Source of the DNA: Streptomyces sp. NBC_00306
Lineage (GTDB): Bacteria; Actinomycetota; Actinomycetes; Streptomycetales; Streptomycetaceae
Direction of reading: 5' to 3'
Assembly (NCBI RefSeq): GCF_036169555.1
Contig: NZ_CP108032.1
Location: 5,022,001 to 5,086,000, forward strand
DNA: 64,000 bases
The position numbers were made by a program, and so were the translations under genes. Numbering within the stretch: the stretch's first letter is position 1; every line of letters starts with the position of its first letter. Of the stretch, positions 1-9,182 are shown piece by piece. The notes under the pieces were generated by a model, which saw only the letters and a program-made list of their open reading frames with translations, had not been told where the DNA came from and did not search any database.

Positions 1-671
1 GCCTCATCGACGACACCTCGAAGACCGGCAAGAACATCGCCAACCTGGTCTTCAACGAGGAGCAGGGCTCCTACCTGGCCGGCGTCGCCGCCGCCAAGGT
101 GACGAAGACCAACACCGTCGGCTTCATCGGTGGTGTCGAGACCCCGCTGATCAAGAAGTTCGAGGCGGGCTTCGTCCAGGGCGTCAAGGACACCAACAAG
201 GGCGTCAACGTCAAGGTCCAGTACCTGACCCAGCCGCCGGACTTCGGTGGCTTCTCCAAGCCCGACCTCGGCAAGGCCGCCGCGCAGGGCCAGCTCGACG
301 CGGGCGCCGACGTGATCTACGCCGCCGCCGGTCTCGCCGGCTCGGGCTCGATCGAGGCCACCGCCAAGGCGAAGAAGTGGGCCATCGGCGTCGACTCGGA
401 CCAGTACAACCAGAAGGGTCTCGCGCCCTACAAGAACTACATCCTCACCTCGGTGACCAAGGATGTCGCGGGCTCCGTCTACAACCTGATCAAGTCGGTC
501 AAGGACGGCAAGCCGCAGTCCGGTGAGATCCGCTACGGCCTCGACAAGGACGGCGTCGGCCTGGCGAAGTCCAACCCGGCCTACACGAAGCTGACCGATG
601 TGACCGCCGCGGTCGACAAGGCCCGCGCCGACATCATCGCCGGCACGGTCAAGGTCAAGACCGCTCCGTAA
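1..671 (+). CDS. BMP-family nucleoside-binding lipoprotein of an ABC transporter (5' end outside window)
   Basis: Only the C-terminal part is present; the reading frame is already open at base 3 and runs to TAA at 669-671, so the signal peptide and lipobox lie upstream. BMP/PnrA-family proteins (Med/BmpA domain) capture purine and pyrimidine nucleosides outside the membrane and deliver them to a permease pair. The residues NEEQGSYLAGVAAA and VGFIGGVETPLIKKFEAGF are typical of the family core, and AGADVIYAAAGLAGSGS is the hinge and ligand-site region. It precedes the ATPase and two permeases of the same transporter class. A strong hairpin follows the stop, so its transcript may end there or be processed. 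Substrate is inferred from family and neighbours. Confidence 0.9.
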   Translation, partial: LIDDTSKTGKNIANLVFNEEQGSYLAGVAAAKVTKTNTVGFIGGVETPLIKKFEAGFVQGVKDTNKGVNVKVQYLTQPPDFGGFSKPDLGKAAAQGQLDAGADVIYAAAGLAGSGSIEATAKAKKWAIGVDSDQYNQKGLAPYKNYILTSVTKDVAGSVYNLIKSVKDGKPQSGEIRYGLDKDGVGLAKSNPAYTKLTDVTAAVDKARADIIAGTVKVKTAP

Positions 672-700
672 TCGCCGGTCGGAAACCTTTCCGTCCGCGG

Positions 701-733
701 GCCCGGAGGGGCGGTGCACACCGCCCCCCGGGC
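701..733 (+). terminator. Strong hairpin after the binding-protein gene
   Basis: GCCCGG at 701-706 pairs with CCGGGC at 728-733, and GGGGCGGTG at 708-716 pairs with CACCGCCCC at 719-727, leaving one bulged A. There is no T-run. It could terminate or protect the binding-protein mRNA, a usual way to make more binding protein than ATPase and permease. Confidence 0.7.
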
Positions 734-776
734 CCCGGGCCGGGTTCCGGCCACGGGTTTTCATCATTCGGCAGCG

Positions 777-788
777 CTACGCGCGTAG
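777..788. promoter_or_regulatory. Nucleoside-regulon operator, site A (CTACGCGCGTAG)
   Basis: A perfect 12-bp palindrome lies 90 bp before the transporter ATPase start. The same sequence occurs at four other places in the window (one with a single mismatch), always before nucleoside genes. A -10-like TAACTT lies at 806-811, and its -35 position would fall on the right arm of the palindrome, which suits repression. Confidence 0.85.
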
Positions 789-863
789 AGCCCTCTCCGG
801 CGCGATAACTTCGCCCCTGCCCCCGAACCCCCCTCCGCCCTGCCTCCCTGCTCCTTTCCCGCC

Positions 864-880
864 AAGGAGAGTGCGTCATC
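864..880 (+). promoter_or_regulatory. Ribosome binding site deciding a probable ATC start
   Basis: AAGGAGA at 864-870 is an excellent Shine-Dalgarno. The conserved reading frame downstream has no ATG, GTG or TTG between its in-frame TAA at 806-808 and GTG at 986. The codon at the right distance is ATC at 878-880, eight bases after GGAG. The GTG at 871 is out of frame. Confidence 0.6.
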
Positions 881-2449
881 AACGCGTCCAGCCCTCCTGC
901 CGCCGTAGAACTGCGCGGCATCACCAAGCGCTTCCCGGGTGTCGTCGCCAACCACGACATCGACATCACCGTCCACAAGGGCACCGTGCACGCCCTCGTC
1001 GGTGAGAACGGCGCCGGTAAGTCGACCCTGATGAAGATCCTTTACGGCATGCAGAAGCCGGACGAGGGCACCATCACCATCGACGGCTCCCAGGCCACCT
1101 TCTCCAGCCCCGCCGACGCCATCGCGCGCGGAATCGGCATGGTGCACCAGCACTTCATGCTGGCCGACAACCTCACCGTGCTGGAGAACGTCGTTCTCGG
1201 GGGCGAGAAGCTCTACGGCATCGGCGCCAAGGCGCGCAAGAAGATCAAGGAGCTGTCGCAGGCGTACGGGCTCAACGTCCGCCCCGACGTCCTGGTCGAA
1301 CAGCTCGGTGTCGCCGACCGGCAGCGTGTGGAGATCCTCAAGGTCCTCTACCGCGGGGCGCACACCCTCATCCTCGACGAGCCGACCGCCGTGCTCGTGC
1401 CGCAGGAGGTCGACGCGCTCTTCGCGAACCTGCGCGAGCTCAAGGCCGAGGGCCTGACCGTCATCTTCATCTCCCACAAGCTCGGCGAAGTCCTCTCCGT
1501 GGCCGACGAGATCACGGTCATCCGCCGCGGCACCACGGTCGGCACCGCCGACCCGAGGAGCACCACGACCAAGCAGCTCGCCGAGCTGATGGTCGGCAGC
1601 GAACTTCCGTCGCCGGAGACCCGTGAGTCCACGGTGACCGATGTCCCGATGCTGACCGTGGACAGTCTGCGGCTCACCGCGACCGACCCCGACGGCGTCG
1701 TGCGCGAGGTCCTCGACGGCATCAACTTCACCATCCACCAAGGCGAGGTGATGGGCATCGCCGGCGTCGAGGGCAACGGGCAGACCGAGCTCATCGAGGC
1801 CCTGATGGGTATGCGCGACCCCGACGGCGGTGTGATCACGCTCGGCAAGAACGACATCTCGCACGCGCCCACGCGCAAGCGCCGCGAGGACGGCATCGGT
1901 TACATCCCCGAGGACCGCCACCGGCACGGGCTGCTGCTGGAGTCCCCGCTGTGGGAGAACCGCATCCTCGGCCATGTCACCGAGCGCCCCAACAGCAAGC
2001 GCGGTCTGCTCGACCTCAAGGCGGCCCGCAAGGACACCGAGCGGATCGTGCGCGAGTACGACGTGCGCACCCCCGGCATCGAGGTCACCGCGGCCTCCCT
2101 CTCCGGCGGCAACCAGCAGAAGCTGATCGTCGGCCGCGAGATGAGCCACGCGCCGAAGCTGCTCATCGCCGCCCACCCCACCCGTGGTGTGGACGTCGGC
2201 GCCCAGGCGGCGATCTGGGACCAGATCCGGGAGGCGCGCCGCGAGGGTCTCGCGGTGCTGCTGATCTCCGCGGACCTGGACGAGCTCATCGGGCTCTCCG
2301 ACACCCTGCGGGTGATGTACCGGGGCCGGCTGGTCGCGGACGCCGACCCCGCCACCATCACCCCGGAGGAGCTGGGCTCGGCCATGACCGGCGCCGCCAC
2401 CGGCCACCTGGAAGCACCCGAGCAGCCCGAGAACGGTGAGGCCCGATGA
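878..2449 (+). CDS. Nucleoside ABC transporter ATPase with two ABC domains
   Basis: This duplicated ATPase (about 523 residues from the ATC at 878) powers nucleoside uptake, as in NupA/YufO-type systems. The first Walker A is GENGAGKST at residues 42-50, followed by LILDEPTAVL. The second half has the signature LSGGNQQK near residue 408 and AAHPTRGVDVGA. Family-conserved residues VELRGITKRFPGVVANHDID lie before GTG 986, so starting there would remove the first strands of domain one; the upstream start was therefore chosen although no standard codon exists. Its stop overlaps the next gene in an ATGA junction, indicating translational coupling. A frameshift or base error near 870-880 is the alternative to true ATC initiation. 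Confidence 0.85.
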   Translation: MNASSPPAAVELRGITKRFPGVVANHDIDITVHKGTVHALVGENGAGKSTLMKILYGMQKPDEGTITIDGSQATFSSPADAIARGIGMVHQHFMLADNLTVLENVVLGGEKLYGIGAKARKKIKELSQAYGLNVRPDVLVEQLGVADRQRVEILKVLYRGAHTLILDEPTAVLVPQEVDALFANLRELKAEGLTVIFISHKLGEVLSVADEITVIRRGTTVGTADPRSTTTKQLAELMVGSELPSPETRESTVTDVPMLTVDSLRLTATDPDGVVREVLDGINFTIHQGEVMGIAGVEGNGQTELIEALMGMRDPDGGVITLGKNDISHAPTRKRREDGIGYIPEDRHRHGLLLESPLWENRILGHVTERPNSKRGLLDLKAARKDTERIVREYDVRTPGIEVTAASLSGGNQQKLIVGREMSHAPKLLIAAHPTRGVDVGAQAAIWDQIREARREGLAVLLISADLDELIGLSDTLRVMYRGRLVADADPATITPEELGSAMTGAATGHLEAPEQPENGEAR

Positions 2450-3558
2450 AGAAGTTCGACAAGGACCGGCTGATCCTGGGCCTCGCCGGCCCGGCGCTCG
2501 CCCTGGTCGTGGCCTTCCTGCTCACCTCGGTGGTGCTGCTCGTCTCGGACCGTGATCCGATCGAGCCGTACACCCTGATGATCCAGAACGCCGAGTACAC
2601 CGACGTCCAGGTGCTGATCGTCAACCAGGCCGGTACGTACTACCTCGCCGCCCTGGCCGTCGCCATCGGCTTCCGGATGAACCTGTTCAACATCGGTGTG
2701 GACGGCCAGTACCGCCTCGCGGCGATGCTGGCGGCGGTCGTCGGCGCCTCCGTGGAACTGCCCGGCCCGCTCCACGTCCTGCTGATCGTGCTCGTCGCCA
2801 TGTTCGTCGGTGCCTTCTGGGCCGGCATCGCGGGCATCCTGAAGACCACCCGCGGCGTCAGCGAGGTCGTCTCGACGATCATGCTGAACGCGATCGCGAC
2901 CAGCCTGATCGCCTGGATGATCCTGCCCAAGAACCTCGGTGTGCAGCCGGAGGGTTCCAACGACCTGACGACCGGCGAGATCGCCGAGTCCGGCTGGTTC
3001 CCCGGCCTGGACACCGGTGAGGGCGGGGTCGTCTACGGCTTCACCTTCATCGCGTTCGGACTGGGCATCGTCTACTGGTTCATCCTCAACCGCACCCGCT
3101 TCGGCTTCGACCTGCGCGCCACCGGCGCCAGCCAGTCCGCGGCCCAGGCGAGCGGCGTGGACGCCAAGAAGATGGTCCTCACCGCCATGCTGATCTCCGG
3201 TGCGGTCGCGGGCCTGTCCGGTCTGCCGCTGCTGCTGGGCCAGACCCACACGTACAGCCTGAGCTTCCCGGTCGGCGTCGGCTTCACCGGCATCACGATC
3301 GCCCTGCTCGGCCGCAACAACCCGATCGGCATCTTCTTCGCCGCACTGCTGATCGCCTTCCTGGAGAAGACCTCGGCCTCGCTGGACCAGCACGGTTACG
3401 AGAAGGAGATCGCCACGATCATGCAGGGCCTGATCGTGATCTCGGTCGTCGTGTCCTACGAACTCGTCCGCCAGTACGGGCTGCGCCGCCAGCAGCAGAA
3501 GGTCGGCGAGGAACTCGCCGCCCAGGCCCGTAAGTCCCGTGAGGAGGCTGTCCTGTGA
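2446..3558 (+). CDS. Nucleoside ABC transporter permease 1
   Basis: A 370-residue polytopic membrane protein of the BPD_transp_2 (branched-chain amino acid/ribose/nucleoside) permease family, forming half of the nucleoside channel. The N-terminus FDKDRLILGLAGPALALVVA opens the first membrane segment. FNIGVDGQYRLAAMLAAVVG and GVSEVVSTIMLNAIA are characteristic family segments. The start ATG overlaps the ATPase stop (ATGA), and the C-terminus is a charged cytoplasmic tail. A 91-bp gap separates it from the second permease. Confidence 0.9.
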   Translation: MKKFDKDRLILGLAGPALALVVAFLLTSVVLLVSDRDPIEPYTLMIQNAEYTDVQVLIVNQAGTYYLAALAVAIGFRMNLFNIGVDGQYRLAAMLAAVVGASVELPGPLHVLLIVLVAMFVGAFWAGIAGILKTTRGVSEVVSTIMLNAIATSLIAWMILPKNLGVQPEGSNDLTTGEIAESGWFPGLDTGEGGVVYGFTFIAFGLGIVYWFILNRTRFGFDLRATGASQSAAQASGVDAKKMVLTAMLISGAVAGLSGLPLLLGQTHTYSLSFPVGVGFTGITIALLGRNNPIGIFFAALLIAFLEKTSASLDQHGYEKEIATIMQGLIVISVVVSYELVRQYGLRRQQQKVGEELAAQARKSREEAVL

Positions 3559-3649
3559 GCGACGCACTCGAGGCCGTCGGGCTTCGGACGACGAGGATGG
3601 CCGCGCCCCTGCGCCGAGTGGGCGGAGAAGCGAGTGAAGGCAGGACAGC

Positions 3650-4915
3650 GTGAGCACCAGCACCGTCTCGATGACGTCGACCGCACCCAAGAAGGGCGGC
3701 GGCCGCCGCAAGCTGTCCCTGCCGGTGATCATGCTGATCATCGCGGCGGGCCTCCTGCTGTTCTCCCTGGTCCGGGTGATCAGCGGCGCCAATGACCTCA
3801 CCTCGGTGGGCCAGGTCGCCGGCGCACTCCAGCTGGCCGTGCCGATCGGCCTGGCCGGACTCGGCGGTCTGTGGGCCGAGCGGGCCGGTGTGGTCAACAT
3901 CGGCCTCGAAGGCATGATGATCCTCGGCACCTGGTTCGGTGCCTGGGCCGGCTACCAGTGGGGTCCGTGGACCGGTGTCCTGCTGGGCATCGTCGGCGGC
4001 GCGCTCGGCGGTCTGCTGCACGCCGTGATCACCGTGACGTTCAACGTCAACCACATCGTCTCCGGTGTGGCCATCAACATCCTGGCCGTCGGTGTCACCC
4101 GCTACCTGTCGAACTTCACGTTCGCCGAGGCGGACGGCGGCTCCTCCAAGCAGTCCCCGCGCATCGACCAGATCACCGAGTTCACCATTCCGGGACTCTC
4201 GGACTGGATGATCGATCTCCAGGCCAAACACTGGTTCTTCATCTCCGACCTGGCCGGTGTGATCGGCGGTCTGGTGACCAACCTGTCCCTGCTGACCATC
4301 GTCGCCATCCTGCTGATCCCCGGCACCTGGTGGATCCTGTGGCGCACCGCCTTCGGTCTGCGGCTGCGCTCCTGCGGTGAGAACCCCGTCGCCGCCGAGT
4401 CCCTGGGCGTCAACGTCTACAAGTACAAGTACATCGCGGTCACCGTCTCCGGCGGTCTGGCCGGTCTCGGCGGCGCGTTCCTCGCCATCGTCGCGACCGG
4501 GATCTACCAGGAGGGCCAGACCGGCGGGCGCGGCTACATCGGTCTCGCGGCCATGATCTTCGGCAACTGGATGCCGGGCGGCATGGCGCTGGGCGCCGGG
4601 CTCTTCGGCTTCACCGACGGTCTGAAGCTGCGCGGCGGCGCGGAGAACGTCCACGCGATGCTGCTCCTGCTGGCGATCCTGCTCCTGCTCCTCGTGGGCT
4701 GGCAGCTCTACAAGCGCAAGCATCTGCAGGCCGCGATCGCCGCTGTCGTCTCCGCCGGACTGTTCGCCTGGTACGCGATGACGGACGCCCTGCCGAGCCA
4801 GTTCGTGGACGCGGCGCCGTACGTCACCACGCTGCTGGTCCTCGCCCTGTCCGCACAGCGCCTGCGGCCGCCGAAGGCCGACGGCCTGCCGTACCGCAAG
4901 GGCGAGGGCAAGTGA
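3650..4915 (+). CDS. Nucleoside ABC transporter permease 2
   Basis: A 421-residue polytopic protein, partner of the preceding permease. VPIGLAGLGGLWAERAGVV followed by NIGLEGMMILG matches the second subunit of nucleoside-type permease pairs. HIVSGVAINILAVGVTRYLS and AAMIFGNWMPGGMALGAGLF are further family segments. It has an unusually long N-terminal cytoplasmic lead (about 25 residues rich in K and R) and extra C-terminal hydrophobic segments. The GTG start at 3650 follows AGGACA; no other in-frame start fits. Its stop overlaps the cdd start in GTGA. Confidence 0.9.
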   Translation: MSTSTVSMTSTAPKKGGGRRKLSLPVIMLIIAAGLLLFSLVRVISGANDLTSVGQVAGALQLAVPIGLAGLGGLWAERAGVVNIGLEGMMILGTWFGAWAGYQWGPWTGVLLGIVGGALGGLLHAVITVTFNVNHIVSGVAINILAVGVTRYLSNFTFAEADGGSSKQSPRIDQITEFTIPGLSDWMIDLQAKHWFFISDLAGVIGGLVTNLSLLTIVAILLIPGTWWILWRTAFGLRLRSCGENPVAAESLGVNVYKYKYIAVTVSGGLAGLGGAFLAIVATGIYQEGQTGGRGYIGLAAMIFGNWMPGGMALGAGLFGFTDGLKLRGGAENVHAMLLLLAILLLLLVGWQLYKRKHLQAAIAAVVSAGLFAWYAMTDALPSQFVDAAPYVTTLLVLALSAQRLRPPKADGLPYRKGEGK

Positions 4916-5316
4916 CGACCCCGTCCGGGATGGACGTCGACTGGGAGCTCCTGCGGGAGCGGGCGCGTGAGGCGATGTCGCACGCGTACGCCCCCTACTC
5001 GGGCTACCCGGTCGGCGTGGCGGCGCTCGTCGACGACGGCCGCATCATCGTCGGCTGCAACGTCGAGAACGCCTCGTACGGTCTGTCGCTGTGCGCGGAG
5101 TGCGGCCTGGTGTCGCAGCTCCATGCCACCGGCGGTGGCCGGCTCACGCACTTCGCGTGCGTGGACGGCCGGGGCGAGGTGCTGGTGCCCTGCGGGCGGT
5201 GCCGGCAGCTGCTGTACGAATTCGGCGGCCCCGAGCTGCTGCTGGACACCCCGGAAGGGATCCTGACCCTGGACGAGATGCTCCCGCAGGCGTTCGGGCC
5301 GCAGCATCTCCCGTAG
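4912..5316 (+). CDS. cdd: Cytidine deaminase
   Basis: Deaminates cytidine and deoxycytidine to uridine and deoxyuridine. The 134-residue length is normal for the small tetrameric class. CNVENASYGLSLCAE contains the zinc-ligand Cys and catalytic Glu (CAE), and PCGRCRQ supplies the other two zinc cysteines. Translation is probably coupled to the permease through the GTGA overlap. Its place as the last gene of the transporter operon means imported cytidine is processed at once. A strong terminator follows, so deoA is transcribed separately. Confidence 0.93.
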   Translation: MTTPSGMDVDWELLRERAREAMSHAYAPYSGYPVGVAALVDDGRIIVGCNVENASYGLSLCAECGLVSQLHATGGGRLTHFACVDGRGEVLVPCGRCRQLLYEFGGPELLLDTPEGILTLDEMLPQAFGPQHLP

Positions 5317-5324
5317 GAGTACGG

Positions 5325-5358
5325 CCGCGGCCCTTCCGCTCCGGCGGAGGGGCCGCGG
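5325..5358 (+). terminator. Terminator between cdd and deoA
   Basis: CCGCGGCCC at 5325-5333 pairs with GGGCCGCGG at 5350-5358, and an inner TTCCGC/GCGGAG stem extends it, with a short TCCG loop. It ends the transporter-cdd unit just before operator B. Confidence 0.8.
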
Positions 5359-5371
5359 TCATACCCTCTTT

Positions 5372-5383
5372 CTATGCGCGTAG
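5372..5383. promoter_or_regulatory. Nucleoside-regulon operator, site B (CTATGCGCGTAG)
   Basis: One substitution from the perfect palindrome (T for C at the fourth base). It lies 21 bp before the deoA start and ten bases before its Shine-Dalgarno. As at site A, it is followed by AGC. A repressor here would block the promoter or early elongation of deoA. Confidence 0.8.
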
Positions 5384-5403
5384 AGCAACTCTGGAGGAAT
5401 CCC

Positions 5404-6681
<1,278 letters not shown>

Positions 6682-6701
6682 CCGGCGCACATCCGACGGA
6701 C

Positions 6702-6733
6702 AGCGGGACCGGTGGATCTCCACCGGTCCCGCT
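6702..6733 (+). terminator. Perfect hairpin terminator after deoA
   Basis: AGCGGGACCGGTGGA at 6702-6716 is the exact inverse of 6719-6733, with a two-base TC centre. Confidence 0.85.
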
Positions 6734-6821
6734 CTCCGTCGTGGCACCGATGAGATCGGGCGCCCGCACCGGTCCCCAGAACAGGACGTATCCGTACGAC
6801 GACGGGACGGGATCGTGAGCC

Positions 6822-7160
6822 ATGCGCCGAAGTCTTCTGACAGCGATGAGTTACGGCCGCAGGGGCAGTCTGATACGTGTGGACGCCACACAGCCCGTCG
6901 TCATGCGCATTTCCGGGAGGCTGACCCCGGACGATGTGCCGCGCCTGTGCGAGGAGTTGCACGCGCGGCTCTCCGGCACCGGCGCCACCGAGGCGATCTG
7001 TGACGTCGGAGGGCTGACACACGCCAGTCTGACCGCCGTCAACGCCCTTGCGCGGATGCAGCTCACGGCCCGGCGGCTGGGGTGCCGGGTCCGGATGCGG
7101 GATGCGGGGCCGGAGCTGCGCGCACTGCTGGAACTGGTGGGCCTGGGCGAAGTCGCCTGA
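6822..7160 (+). CDS. STAS-domain protein (anti-anti-sigma-like)
   Basis: A 112-residue protein with one STAS fold covering nearly its whole length. VVMRISGRLTPDDVPRLCEE is the first strand-helix unit, ICDVGGLTHASLTAVNALAR corresponds to the switch region, and GCRVRMRDAGPELRALLELV is the last unit. STAS proteins of this size usually bind anti-sigma factors. Ser or Thr in the HAS or LTAV stretch could be the phosphorylation site. No partner kinase lies next to it. ATG 6846 is a possible shorter start; neither start has a good ribosome site. Confidence 0.7.
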   Translation: MRRSLLTAMSYGRRGSLIRVDATQPVVMRISGRLTPDDVPRLCEELHARLSGTGATEAICDVGGLTHASLTAVNALARMQLTARRLGCRVRMRDAGPELRALLELVGLGEVA

Positions 7161-7213
7161 CAGGGATGGCTCAGGACGCCGCCGGTGAGGCAAGCCGCCC
7201 GCAAGGGACGGTC

Positions 7214-8281
7214 CTAGCCGGCCGTCTTCGGGGCCTCCGCTCCCGCGTCCGTACCCTCACCCGCGGCGGCCTCCGGGGCCACCCCGGCGACCGGGGCGCC
7301 GTCCTTGTCGAGGGCCGGTGGCAGGTCGAACAGGGGGAACCACCTCTTGGTGTCCAGGAAGAAGTCCATCCCGCCGATCTTGCCGTCCGAGAGCTCCAGG
7401 ACGATGAGCGCCCACGGCTCGTACCCCTCGCCGGACGGGCTCGGGTGGTAGTGCGCGAACGCCGGCGAGCCGTTCGCCACGGTCGGGACCAGCTTCGATC
7501 CCCGGCACACCTCGCCCACGCCGAGCATCCAGCCGACGATGTTGTCGTGGCCGCGCAGCCACAGGTCGTAAGGCGGCATGGACATCGTCGCGTCCTCGTG
7601 GAGGAGGGCGGTCAGCGCCTGCATGTCGTATCCCTCGAAGGCCGCCACATAGCGGGCGAGGAGCTTCTGCTGTTCTTCGTCGAGAGGGTCCGCGCCGTCC
7701 GAGGAGGCCGGCTCCGACTCGGCGAGGGTCGCCCGAGCCCGCTGGAGCGCGCTGTTCACCGAGGCGACCGTGGTGCCCAGCAACTCGGCGACCTCGCTCG
7801 CCTTCCAGGCCAGCACCTCGCGCAGGATCAGGACGGCACGCTGCTTGGGCGGCAGATGCTGGAGCGCGGCGACGAACGCCAGCCTGATCGTCTCGCGCTC
7901 CACCGCGGTCTCCGCAGGGTCGGCCACCGAGGGCAGCACCCGCCCGTCGGGCACCGGCTCGAGCCAGGTGACCTCCGGGCGGCTGGTCAGCTGGGCCTGG
8001 GCGACGGGGGTCGCGGCCGTGAGGTCCATCGGGCGGGCGCGGCGGTTGCCTGCGTTCAGCATGTCGAGACAGACGTTCGTCGCGATGCGGTACAGCCACG
8101 ACCGCAGCGACGAACGCCCTTCGAACTTCTCGAAATTCCGCCAGGCCCGGACCATCGTGTCCTGCACCGCGTCCTCCGCCTCGAAAGCGGAGCCGAGCAT
8201 GCGATAGCAGTAACCGGTCAGCTCTCGCCGGTACTGCTCCAGTCTCGAATCCAGGTCCTGCGTCGTTGCCAGATCACTCAT
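7214..8281 (-). CDS. ECF-type sigma factor with SnoaL-like C-terminal domain
   Basis: About 355 residues. Sigma region 2 is near the N-terminus (LTGYCYRMLGSAFEAEDAVQ and RSSLRSWLYRIATNVCLDML). Region 4 follows near residues 135-190 (LPPKQRAVLILREVLAWKAS, then LLGTTVASVNSALQRARATL). The C-terminal half, from about 210, looks like a SnoaL/NTF2-like domain (YVAAFEGYDMQALTALLHED), as in SigJ/TIGR02960-type factors that control themselves through this domain rather than a separate anti-sigma. ATG 8281 is preceded by GGGGTGG; GTG 8290 is an in-frame alternative. The gene stands alone, so its targets are unknown. Confidence 0.85.
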   Translation of the reverse strand: MSDLATTQDLDSRLEQYRRELTGYCYRMLGSAFEAEDAVQDTMVRAWRNFEKFEGRSSLRSWLYRIATNVCLDMLNAGNRRARPMDLTAATPVAQAQLTSRPEVTWLEPVPDGRVLPSVADPAETAVERETIRLAFVAALQHLPPKQRAVLILREVLAWKASEVAELLGTTVASVNSALQRARATLAESEPASSDGADPLDEEQQKLLARYVAAFEGYDMQALTALLHEDATMSMPPYDLWLRGHDNIVGWMLGVGEVCRGSKLVPTVANGSPAFAHYHPSPSGEGYEPWALIVLELSDGKIGGMDFFLDTKRWFPLFDLPPALDKDGAPVAGVAPEAAAGEGTDAGAEAPKTAG

Positions 8282-8350
8282 CGGGTCCACCCCTGTCGCC
8301 CATTCGGCACCAGCCCTTCGGAACCTACAGGAGGGGACTGACAGTGGGGG

Positions 8351-9082
8351 TCAGGTTCCCGGCTTGCGCCCGTATACGTGCACGTCGTCGCCGTTCTTCA
8401 ACAGATTCCAGTATGCCTTTGCCTCCGCGGGCCGCATATTGACGCAGCCCCCCGAGCCCGGCGGGTTGTACATCGACTTCGTGACCGAGTGGAAGGCCTG
8501 GCCGCCGTCGAAGAACTGCGAATACGGCATCCGGACCTTGTAGATGGTGGAGAAGTGGTTGATGCTCCGCCAGTAGATCTTCTTGGCGCCGGTACGGGTC
8601 TCGGTGCCGTTCTTGCCGGTACGCACCGCGACCGGGCCGTAGACGAGCTTCTTGCCGTCCTGGATCCAGCTCAGCTGACGGGTCAGGTCGACACAGGCGA
8701 TGCGGCCCTTGTTGGTCGGACACTTCCCGGCCGCGTTCGGGTTCTTCCCCGCCGCGCGCTGCGCCAGGATCGTATTCATCGTCTGCCAGGTCAGCGGGCC
8801 GGCGTAACCGATGGTCGGCGTGATCCCGTGCCATCCCTGGAAGGTCCGGATCGCCTTGCAGTCGGCCGCCGACTGCTTGCCGTCCACCGGACGCCCCATG
8901 AACTTCTCGACCTGCTTCTGGTACGGCCCCGTCGCCGTCGTGCACGAGGCCGCGGCAGCAGGCGCGCTGCCTATCGCCATCGTGAGCGGGACCACCAGCC
9001 CGGTCAGGCCGAGCACCACTCCCGCCCGTCCCCGTATGCCCTGCGTCCCCCGTGTCCCCCCGGTGCGACCCATCGCCACCAA
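8351..9082 (-). CDS. Secreted L,D-transpeptidase with peptidoglycan-binding-like region
   Basis: A 243-residue exported protein predicted to form 3-3 peptidoglycan cross-links. An arginine-rich N-terminus and a hydrophobic stretch ending in APAAAA form a signal peptide. Residues about 50-110 (VEKFMGRPVDGKQSAADCKA, then IRTFQGWHGITPTIGYAGPL) resemble a peptidoglycan-binding repeat. The YkuD catalytic region holds QAFHSVTKS and GSGGCVNM, with the catalytic Cys in SGGCVNM rather than the commoner SHGC form. GTG 9082 was used; ATG nine bases later is an alternative. It is monocistronic. Confidence 0.85.
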   Translation of the reverse strand: MVAMGRTGGTRGTQGIRGRAGVVLGLTGLVVPLTMAIGSAPAAAASCTTATGPYQKQVEKFMGRPVDGKQSAADCKAIRTFQGWHGITPTIGYAGPLTWQTMNTILAQRAAGKNPNAAGKCPTNKGRIACVDLTRQLSWIQDGKKLVYGPVAVRTGKNGTETRTGAKKIYWRSINHFSTIYKVRMPYSQFFDGGQAFHSVTKSMYNPPGSGGCVNMRPAEAKAYWNLLKNGDDVHVYGRKPGT

Positions 9083-9182
9083 CTCCCCTCCGTGGACCGC
9101 GCCGACGCGCGGGTCTGCCAGCTTTGACGCTCACGGAGGAGCCGCGGTTGTACGGGAGAGGGACCAATTTCGCGCGGGTTCG

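Noticed and set aside
764..2407. Long open frame opposite the transporter ATPase
   Set aside because: Mirror of a well-supported gene; its Gly/Asp/Arg-rich composition is the usual antisense shadow in GC-rich DNA.
5374..5403. ATG 5374 as deoA start
   Set aside because: It lies inside operator B and has no ribosome site, whereas GGAGG stands correctly before ATG 5404.
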